Source: Thermoguttaceae bacterium
GTDB lineage: Bacteria > Planctomycetota > Planctomycetia > Pirellulales > Thermoguttaceae
Length of the DNA stretch: 57,031 bases
Reading direction: 5' to 3'
NCBI GenBank assembly: GCA_017939795.1
Contig: JAGBAA010000124.1
Location: 1 to 57,031 of the forward strand
Under the pieces are notes generated by a model, which did no database searches, was not told the origin of the DNA, and was given only the letters and a program-made list of their open reading frames with translations. The position numbers and the translations under genes were made by a program. Positions 50,384 through 57,031 of the stretch are shown here, piece after piece; position 1 is the stretch's first letter; every line of letters begins with the position of its first letter.

Positions 50384-53300
50384 CTAAATCGGCTCGATCT
50401 CCAGGTCCAGAGCATCTTCCAGATTTTCGAGTTCCTCTTCGTTCAGGTCAACGGAGTCAGCATTTTCTGCTGGGGCCTCATTTTGCGCAGCACTATCTTC
50501 AGTGTCTGCCTCGTCTTCAGCGTCCGCATCGTCTTCAGCGTCCGCATCGTCTTCAGCATCCGCATCATCTTCAGCATCTGCATCGTCTTCAGCATCCGCA
50601 TCATCTTCAGCATCTGCATCGTCTTCAGCATCCGCATCCTCTTCAGCATCCGCGTCGTCCTCGGGAAGTTCCTCCTCTTCGTCGGACATTGCGTCCTCTT
50701 CCTCTTCGTCAAACGAATCTTCTTCCAGAGATCCTTCGTCTTCGTCAAGGAATTCTTCATCCTCTTCTTCGAGGTCTTCTTCAGAAAGTTCTTCCTCTTC
50801 TTCCTCTTCTTCCTCGGAAGCATCTTCCTCTTCGGCCTCGGTCTCGTCCTCAGCATCTTCCACCGGAGGAACCTCAACGTCCAGGCTCAGGTCCGGAACG
50901 GCTTTCGGATCCAGCGGCGCTTCCAGCGCATCCAGCACAAGTCCCCGAACTTCCAGAAGCTTTGCTTTCCTGACGGACGTTTCATTGTACAGATCGTAGA
51001 ATTCGCCGACCTGATCTGCCGTCATGAGGACTCCAAATCGAAGCGTGCTTTCACGCAGAAGCCGCGCAGCCCGTTTCGAAGCGGAATAGCTGAACGTTCC
51101 CGAAGTTCCGATGAAGGCGAGCGTCTGCTGTGCCTGCGGCGTTCCTGTCCAGCGAAGGACTTCCAGAGCTTCTTTGAGGAATTCCGGATAGAAGTAGATC
51201 TTCATGACCGGCGGGATCAGTTTCGTGATGTCGTAGATCCGCAGAGGTTCACGATTCCACTGGGCCGCAGGATCCGGCTCGGTCTCATTGGAAGAGTCCG
51301 TATTTTCTGCCTCCGGAAGGGACTCGCCTGCCGCCAGCAGAGAATCGAGATCATCGTCAGCCGCCGCATCTTCAGAACTGGCATTTTCCGCATCGGCATC
51401 TTTTGCGCCGCTGGCAGTTTCGGCAGGATCAGCCTCACTGGTTTCAGTACCGGTTGTTTCTGTATCGGCCGTCTTCGCATCGGCCGTCTTCGCATCAACA
51501 GACTCCACATCTTCCAGGAGCGAGGGATCCATGGCGTTGACTTCCGAATTCGGAAGAGACAAAAAACGGCGTTTCTGGACCCATCCGCTCTGATGCGAGC
51601 AGATGATGTCGCGAGTCCAGAGCAGGACGGCCCGGGTTTCGGCAATACGCTGCTCATCCTGCAGATTCACCGACGTTTTGATCCGGCCGGCAAGAGAAAG
51701 AAGGAGCGCAAGGTCTTCATTTCGCGATGGGTACGGATACCAGACGCATTTCGGGATCCGGTCTGCCAGCTGCTGGGCAAGTTTAAAATCTTCCGGCCAC
51801 GCAAGAAGAACGATCGGAATGTCTGCGGTCCTCGGATCCAGTCCGATCTGCTGGATGAGCAGATCCGGATCCGTATCCAGAAGCCGGACATTCATCAGGA
51901 TCATCGTGTAGTCGCAGAATTGGAGACCTTTTTCAAGGATCTCCCGCGGCGATGTGGCGATCTCGTATCCCAGCTTGAACTGGCGGAGCTGACCGCCGAG
52001 CGACATAGCCTCCGCATTCGTCATTTCAGCAATGAGGACTTTTGAACGCCCGTTCGTCTGAAGGAACCATGCGAGCGTATCCGTAAGACGCGATGAACCG
52101 GTGAACGGCTGCTGCGGGTCAATTTTCATGATGGCCTGGACCGCGGCGAAACGCAGAAGACGGTTCGGCGTGTGCAGAGCCATGACCAGCGGCGAGTAGG
52201 TCTTTTCATGGGCGACACAAAGAGACGGATCTGAAACCGTTTTACCTTCGCGGACCGGGATGGCCTTCAAAAGCGTCTCGTCTCCCTTTTCTCCAAGTAC
52301 CAGAACTGCCATGATCGCCGCATCATAAAATTTGGAATCAAGACATTCCAGAAGGTAGGATTCGACTTCCGAAATGGCAAACTCTTCCTTCACTTTCTGA
52401 AATTCCGCAGTCTGGATGATCTGGTCCGTTTTCAGTTCCTTTTCCGTAAAGGTCAGGAATGTCGTGACGTACTCCGACGTCGTCATGAAAAGCATACGGC
52501 GCGCCAGCGGGTCACTCGGAAAGATATTCCAGAGCGCTTTTGCGAGCCGGTAGGAATTCAGACGGTACTTCATGAGCCGATTGCCGGTCATCGGCTGGAT
52601 CGATCCTTCTTCCGGGATCCAGCGCCAGATGACTTCGATCGAGTCCACGTTTCCGGAGTTCTCGATCAGCTTTTTCTCGTACTGGAGGCGAGCAAGCTGC
52701 TTTTCAAGGAATTTTCGCTGCGTCACGGAGGTCAGCGTCCGGAGCGAGAACAGTTTCTGGATCGCCTTTTGAGCTTTTTTATGGAGAGCGTCGGTATTTT
52801 CTTTTTTTTCTGCACTCTCCTCACCTTCCGCTTCGATCGCCGACGCATAGAAAAGGTGCATCAGTGCCTCCGGATTATTGCGGAATGCCTGTGCGTAAAG
52901 CAGATCAGCGGCCGCCATTTGAAGGGAAACGGAATCCGATTCCAGACAGGCAGCAGAAGCACTCGTGAGACCTTCGCCAAACATGAGGAGCATTTTTTCC
53001 AGAACTTTACGGTCTGCCGCGTCCTCTTTTTCCGCGTAATTTTCGATGAGTGCCGGAATGGAACGGGAACGGTAGGCCATGAGTTCCGTTTCGGCGACTT
53101 TCTGCTCTTCTTCACTTTCGCTGAAAAGCTGGTCGATCATTTCCTGAATGAATTCCGGGTCGGACTGGAAACGGTTTTCGAGCGACTGAAGAATGAACTT
53201 TCCAAACGCGATCCCGGAAGGTGCGATCTTTTCGTTCTCGGAAAGCGTGACGAAATACGCACGTCCATAGGTCGTGACCAGACGCGTGATGTCTTCCTCG

Positions 53301-53902
53301 GTCGGTTCCGCATCCATCGCCTTCCGGTAGAAAAGATTGGCCAGATCGAATCGCTGAAGTGCCGCAAAATCCCGGGCAGCTGCGACCAGTTCCGGAACCG
53401 TCTGCGGATCAGACGCAAGGATCTCACGGATCGAAGCGTCGCCGTACTGCCGATCCTTGATGGAGTAAAGCGTATCGTTCTGGTACTCTTCGAGCAGATC
53501 ATCCTGAATGTCCGGATCTTCTTCCCCGTCTTCCGCCCCTTTTTCTTCAGAGCCCGGATCCTCAGTATCTTCGCTCTCTTCAGCGTCTTCGCCGTCTTCA
53601 TCAGCTGCCTCTTCGTCGGAAAAGTCGTCGGACTCTTCCTCATCCAGGAATTCCTCTTCTTCGTCGGAAAATTCATCTTCTTCATCCGAGGAAGCGTCAT
53701 CCTCCTCGTCAGAAAAAGCATCCTCCTCATCCGAAAAAGCGTCTTCGTCCGCCCCTTCTGTGTCGTCAAAGTCATCTTCCGCATCCTGTGCGCAAGTCTC
53801 GGCAAGAAAAACTCCCGCAAACGGCTGGTTTTCCGGCACGAACGCTCCTGAAAGGAAGAGGAATGCGCTCAAAAATGCCAGGAAAAGGAGGTTTTTTTTC
53901 AT
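50384..53902 (-). CDS. exported acidic HEAT-type protein with receiver-like domain
   Basis: A 1172-aa protein with a signal peptide (MKKNLLFLAFL, AETCAQDAE). About 100 very acidic residues follow (SDEE repeats), then a helical HEAT-like body. At about 615-725 lies a response-regulator receiver-like domain: KVLIAEMTNAEAM, LGYEIATS, MILMNVRLLDTDPDLL, ADIPIVLLAWPE. The phospho-acceptor Asp position holds Asn (about residue 670). A Thr/Glu/Ala-rich linker, another helical block and an acidic tail with ADAEDD repeats complete it. The start at 53902 is chosen for the signal peptide; 53932 has AGGA upstream and may be used. Function is unknown; a calcium- or cation-binding scaffold is a guess. Confidence 0.7.
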   Translation of the reverse strand: MKKNLLFLAFLSAFLFLSGAFVPENQPFAGVFLAETCAQDAEDDFDDTEGADEDAFSDEEDAFSDEEDDASSDEEDEFSDEEEEFLDEEESDDFSDEEAADEDGEDAEESEDTEDPGSEEKGAEDGEEDPDIQDDLLEEYQNDTLYSIKDRQYGDASIREILASDPQTVPELVAAARDFAALQRFDLANLFYRKAMDAEPTEEDITRLVTTYGRAYFVTLSENEKIAPSGIAFGKFILQSLENRFQSDPEFIQEMIDQLFSESEEEQKVAETELMAYRSRSIPALIENYAEKEDAADRKVLEKMLLMFGEGLTSASAACLESDSVSLQMAAADLLYAQAFRNNPEALMHLFYASAIEAEGEESAEKKENTDALHKKAQKAIQKLFSLRTLTSVTQRKFLEKQLARLQYEKKLIENSGNVDSIEVIWRWIPEEGSIQPMTGNRLMKYRLNSYRLAKALWNIFPSDPLARRMLFMTTSEYVTTFLTFTEKELKTDQIIQTAEFQKVKEEFAISEVESYLLECLDSKFYDAAIMAVLVLGEKGDETLLKAIPVREGKTVSDPSLCVAHEKTYSPLVMALHTPNRLLRFAAVQAIMKIDPQQPFTGSSRLTDTLAWFLQTNGRSKVLIAEMTNAEAMSLGGQLRQFKLGYEIATSPREILEKGLQFCDYTMILMNVRLLDTDPDLLIQQIGLDPRTADIPIVLLAWPEDFKLAQQLADRIPKCVWYPYPSRNEDLALLLSLAGRIKTSVNLQDEQRIAETRAVLLWTRDIICSHQSGWVQKRRFLSLPNSEVNAMDPSLLEDVESVDAKTADAKTADTETTGTETSEADPAETASGAKDADAENASSEDAAADDDLDSLLAAGESLPEAENTDSSNETEPDPAAQWNREPLRIYDITKLIPPVMKIYFYPEFLKEALEVLRWTGTPQAQQTLAFIGTSGTFSYSASKRAARLLRESTLRFGVLMTADQVGEFYDLYNETSVRKAKLLEVRGLVLDALEAPLDPKAVPDLSLDVEVPPVEDAEDETEAEEEDASEEEEEEEEELSEEDLEEEDEEFLDEDEGSLEEDSFDEEEEDAMSDEEEELPEDDADAEEDADAEDDADAEDDADAEDDADAEDDADAEDDADAEDDADAEDEADTEDSAAQNEAPAENADSVDLNEEELENLEDALDLEIEPI
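50504..50647. repeat. eight 18-bp coding tandem repeats
   Basis: Eight units of 18 bp (GTCCGCATCGTCTTCAGC and variants) encode the acidic ADAEDD tail of the HEAT protein. Changes between units are mostly at third positions. Confidence 0.9.
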
Positions 53903-54107
53903 GGAACGGGCGAATTGCAATTGGACGGTCATTTTTCCTGCTCTCATATTTTCATGAATTGGCGAAAGGCTGTACGAAATAGGCGGCGCGGTTCGCGAAG
54001 ACCCGGCCAAAACGTTTTTTCATGACGTTTCGGCCGAGATCCCTAAGACACACATATCCGGGTCCAGATTCGAAGATCGGCATGTGCATCTGTCGGATCC
54101 TGCTCTT

Positions 54108-55511
54108 TTACCGGGATTCTTCCATCCGTTTTTTCCAGGAGTCGATCTGGGCACGGACCTGAACGGCTGCGGTGGAACCGTAGCTCTGGAATGCCTCGAT
54201 GGCTTTGCGGGTACCGAGGATCTCGTAGACCGAGTCATCCAGGTCGGCACATTCCGCCTGAAATTCCGAAAGCGGAAGTTCCGCCAGAGCGATCCCGCGG
54301 TTCATGGCACTTCGGACCAGACGTCCGACCATTCCGTGAGCCGTGCGCTGCGGAATTCCGCGCTTGATGAGGAATTCCATGAACGTGGTAGCGTCCAGGT
54401 AGCCTTTTTCAAGACGCTCGTTGATCGCGTACCGATTCAGCTGGGCATCCCGTACCATGTCGGCGGCAAGGTCCAGAGAGGCAGACACGGTATCGAAAGC
54501 ATCGAAAACCGGCTCTTTGTCTTCCTGAAGGTCACGATTGTACGCAAGGATCAGGCCCTTCACCAACACCATGAGTGCCTGAAGGTCGCCAATGACGCGG
54601 GCAGTTTTTCCGCGGATGAGTTCCAGAAGATCCGGATTGACTTTCTGCGGCATGATGCTGGAGCCGGTGCAGAATTTCTGCGGCAGTTTGATGAAATTGA
54701 ACTCGCAGGTCGACCAAAGGATCCACTCTTCCGCCCACGTGCTGAGATGCTCGGCAATGAGAGCGAGACAGAACGTGAATTCCAGCGCGAAATCCCGGTC
54801 GCTGGAAACGTCGAGCGAGTTCGCTGCGACGCGCTCAAAATCGAGCAGACGCGCCGTCTCAAACCGGTCGATCGGGATCGACGTTCCAGCCAGAGCCGCT
54901 GCTCCGAGAGACAGCGTGTTGACCCGCTTACGGCAGTCGGCAAGACGTTCCCGGTCGCGCGCGTACTTTTCCACATAGCAAAGCCAGTAATGCGGAGCCA
55001 GCACCGGCTGGGCGCGCTGAGTATGCGTGAATGCCGGCATGATGCAGTCGAAATCCGCATCGCACCGGTCAATGAACGCTTTCTGAAGATTCCGGAGCAG
55101 ACCGTCCAGAATGTCGATCGCATCACGGACCCAGAGCCGGAAATCGGTCGAGACCTGGTCGTTTCGGCTTCGTCCGGTATGGAGCTTGCGGCCCGTGTCG
55201 CCGATCCGGTCGATCAAGGCCTTTTCCACATGCATGTGGATGTCTTCGAGTTTGATCGAGTACTCAAAATTTCCGGCCTCAATGTCCTTGAGGATACTTT
55301 CCAGACCTTCACAGATGGCCTTTTTCTCCTCTGCCGTCAGGATCCCCACCTTCTCCAGCATCGCGGCGTGCGCCTGAGACCCACGGATGTCCTGGAGGTA
55401 CAGACGACTGTCGAAACTGATGCTTTCGGTGAATTTTTCCATTCTTGGGTCGGCGGCTTCTTCAAAAACTCCACCCCATGCCTTGCTGGCGGCCTGCGAC
55501 TTTTTGCTCAC
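54108..55511 (-). CDS. argH: argininosuccinate lyase
   Basis: Cleaves argininosuccinate to arginine and fumarate in arginine synthesis. The 467-aa length is normal, and the fumarase-superfamily signature [12 protein letters not shown] is intact. Other family blocks are [10 protein letters not shown] near 111 and THTQRAQPV near 162. The start is GTG (55511) with AGGA eight bases upstream. No other arg gene is nearby. Confidence 0.95.
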   Translation of the reverse strand: MSKKSQAASKAWGGVFEEAADPRMEKFTESISFDSRLYLQDIRGSQAHAAMLEKVGILTAEEKKAICEGLESILKDIEAGNFEYSIKLEDIHMHVEKALIDRIGDTGRKLHTGRSRNDQVSTDFRLWVRDAIDILDGLLRNLQKAFIDRCDADFDCIMPAFTHTQRAQPVLAPHYWLCYVEKYARDRERLADCRKRVNTLSLGAAALAGTSIPIDRFETARLLDFERVAANSLDVSSDRDFALEFTFCLALIAEHLSTWAEEWILWSTCEFNFIKLPQKFCTGSSIMPQKVNPDLLELIRGKTARVIGDLQALMVLVKGLILAYNRDLQEDKEPVFDAFDTVSASLDLAADMVRDAQLNRYAINERLEKGYLDATTFMEFLIKRGIPQRTAHGMVGRLVRSAMNRGIALAELPLSEFQAECADLDDSVYEILGTRKAIEAFQSYGSTAAVQVRAQIDSWKKRMEESR

Positions 55512-56016
55512 GATACGGTTCCTGCTTTCTAATTTTTACTTTATGTTCCGCAAAATTCAGCCTGCCATGTCGGAAATCGCACACTTTCAAAAAAATGAGC
55601 ATACGAACAGTCCAGCAAACCGCAGGCCCTCTGCAGTAAATACACCGCCCCTCCGCTGACGGTTTCGTGCCGTGGAGGAACGCTGTCTTTTTAAATTTTT
55701 CTTTTAAAATTAATTTAAGGGAGCAAAGGGAATGCTCCTTAGTCTTTTCATTCGGCAAAATGTTCCGATTGCACTTAATTTTAGCACTAAATTTCGAAAA
55801 AAAAGAATTTATTTCGTGTGGAGTTTAATGGATTTGCGGGTTTTATGAAAAGCTGCATTTCAGAAACGCGCCAAAAATTTCCTTTTTAAGAATTAGGTAA
55901 AATTTGCCGATATTTTAGAGTGGGAGACTGCATCGTTTTGAAAGAAACGCACACGCTGCTGTTTTCCTGTGCATTGTGTTGGGGGATCCTTTCCTTTTAT
56001 TTTGAAGCTGCCGGAG
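55512..56016. other. divergent intergenic region before the right-edge gene
   Basis: This 505-base A/T-rich region lies between argH and the right-edge gene. It contains an imperfect inverted repeat (AAGGGAGCA with TGCTCCTT, about 55718-55741). I see weak promoter-like pairs on both strands but none that I would call. No gene or RNA was recognised. Confidence 0.4.
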
Positions 56017-57031
56017 ATGGACGAAATTTCGACCAGAAGCATTCCTTTGCCCGAAACGTTCGGAGAAAAATTTTCCGAAACGGCAGGGAATCTGTGTCCT
56101 GAGCCAAATCTGGAAGATGAAATTCCGGAATCGATCATGAGTGAGCTGGTCCGCGGGATCGTGCCTGCCGTTCCATCGGGAACCGGTGAACATCCGGGCG
56201 ACCTCCAGGATGAGATCCGGCTGGAATCAAAACGAACGTCCCCTTTTCTTCTGTCGCTGGCCTCTGCTCTGGAAGATTTTCTCGATATTTTGGGTGAGCC
56301 GTTTGAATTTTCGGCAGAAAAAAATCGGGAAAATCGGGATCCGGTCCACTCGGCGATCAAGCGTCCCAAGACATTTCAGGGACCGGGATTTTGCGTCACG
56401 TTTCCCTTTCATGGAGCCGTCGGACTTTTTTTGATCGCGGAACATGGTGGGATCCTGCCGCCGTGGGCTGCGAATCCGGGGATCGCCGGAAAGTCCAGGA
56501 TCCTCCTTCTGGCGAATGAGCTGGAGCATCTTTTCTCCATTGATGCCAAAAATGAATCGGATCTGGCGGCGAAACTGAGAGATCTGGCAGCCGATGAATC
56601 GGAGATCCGGCAAGATGGGACCTTTTACGGAACCGACGATTTTTTCTATGGAAAGATCGAGTCGCTTGAGCAGCTTTTTGAATCCCTTTCTGCGGCGGAA
56701 CGGCTGGTCTTTCGGTCCTTTTCGATCCGAAAATTTAATGGGCATGAAGGTTCCGCCTGGATGCTCGCACCGGTGGAGGATCTGAACGTACTTTACCAAA
56801 ATCGGGTCTTGGAAGATGCTGCGGGACTGTTTTCTGCATGTGGTCTGAAACCCGTTCGCGCTCTGGAATCCGTGAAACTGGATCCAGTTTCCGTTGCGGA
56901 AACCAACTCGGAAACCAACTCGGAAACCAACTCGGAAACCAACTCGGAAACCAACTCGGAAACCAACTCGGAAACCAACTCGGAAACCAACTCGGAAACC
57001 AACTCGGAAACCAACTCGGAAACCAACTCGG
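56017..57031 (+). CDS. unknown protein with ETNS repeats, incomplete at right edge
   Basis: An open frame of at least 338 residues with no stop before the window end. ATG 56017 (MDEISTRSIPLPET) is the first good start after an in-frame stop at 55939; ATG 56137 is an alternative. The first 290 residues are soluble alpha/beta, with a Pro/Glu-rich start, FQGPGFCVTFPFHGAVGLFLI and SAAERLVFRSFSIRKF. I do not recognise the family. The last 44 residues seen are eleven copies of ETNS. No signal peptide is present. Confidence 0.65.
   Translation, partial: MDEISTRSIPLPETFGEKFSETAGNLCPEPNLEDEIPESIMSELVRGIVPAVPSGTGEHPGDLQDEIRLESKRTSPFLLSLASALEDFLDILGEPFEFSAEKNRENRDPVHSAIKRPKTFQGPGFCVTFPFHGAVGLFLIAEHGGILPPWAANPGIAGKSRILLLANELEHLFSIDAKNESDLAAKLRDLAADESEIRQDGTFYGTDDFFYGKIESLEQLFESLSAAERLVFRSFSIRKFNGHEGSAWMLAPVEDLNVLYQNRVLEDAAGLFSACGLKPVRALESVKLDPVSVAETNSETNSETNSETNSETNSETNSETNSETNSETNSETNSETNS
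56899..57031. repeat. 12-bp tandem repeat (11 copies) at the right edge
   Basis: GAAACCAACTCG is repeated exactly eleven times and continues past the window end. In frame with the upstream gene it encodes ETNS; on the minus strand it reads as a VSEL repeat. Confidence 0.95.

Noticed and set aside
49036..50973. 645-codon rightward frame over the UbiD gene and acidic repeats
   Set aside because: Antisense shadow; its HLQH-type repeats are just the complement of the acidic coding repeats.
50502..50999. Ser/Ala-rich rightward frame
   Set aside because: Complement of the ADAEDD tail repeats, not a gene.
52769..53851. 360-codon rightward frame over the HEAT gene
   Set aside because: Antisense shadow without start signals.

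Overview
The window looks like a chromosomal piece of an anaerobic, Gram-negative planctomycete-type bacterium, possibly gut-associated; this assignment is inferred. An outer membrane is indicated by an LptD-like LPS-assembly barrel and a giant AsmA-like protein. The planctomycete flavour comes from paired BatA/VWA membrane proteins, large secreted HEAT and transglutaminase/TPR proteins, a sulfatase-fold protein, a CAAX-protease relative and a secreted lactonase-type propeller. NfnAB (electron-bifurcating transhydrogenase) and a GH110 galactosidase fit an anaerobic glycan user. Coding density is ordinary. I recognise no insertion sequence, prophage, CRISPR array or origin. Many promoters are close to the sigma-70 consensus, mostly with 16-17 bp spacers.

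Layout. 1-208: an AT-rich leader with a strong leftward promoter and a boxA-like sequence, probably the start of an rRNA operon lying off the left edge. 391-3444: secreted GH110 alpha-1,3-galactosidase and secreted SGNH hydrolase, each with a near-identical promoter. 3491-8811: a condensation-fold acyltransferase and lptD. 9108-11997: operon nfnA-nfnB-small ORF (58 aa) with tandem terminators. 12054-16676: fabF, acpP, fabG, fabD and rpmF, all leftward; plsX and fabH are absent from their usual place. 16760-20696: Cys-rich DUF1292 protein and a transglutaminase/TPR protein. 20847-26513: secreted helical-repeat protein, CPBP protease, lactonase-type propeller, peptide deformylase and an adenosine-deaminase-like protein whose end abuts a 7 x 41-bp hairpin repeat array (26521-26807).

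26939-34311: glycosyltransferase, GNAT, a sulfatase-fold protein that has lost nearly all catalytic residues, a nuclease, tRNA-His, a deoxyribosyltransferase-like protein, an FHA protein, a HIT hydrolase and a KDPG-aldolase-type enzyme. 34365-41982: an RtcR-type sigma-54 regulator without rtcA/rtcB, an AsmA-like giant, and a radical-SAM protein downstream of four TTTAC repeats spaced exactly 11 bp. 42140-50373: two BatA/VWA-type membrane proteins separated by queE, then a UbiD-family decarboxylase. 50384-55511: a very acidic secreted HEAT protein carrying a receiver-like domain without its phospho-acceptor Asp, and argH. 56017-57031: an unrecognised gene running off the right edge through an ETNS repeat.

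The fab genes, L32, deformylase, ArgH, LptD and QueE are housekeeping. The points most worth follow-up are the pseudo-sulfatase, the 41-bp array, the secreted pseudo-receiver protein, the phased TTTAC operator, the small ORF of the nfn operon and the orphan RtcR.
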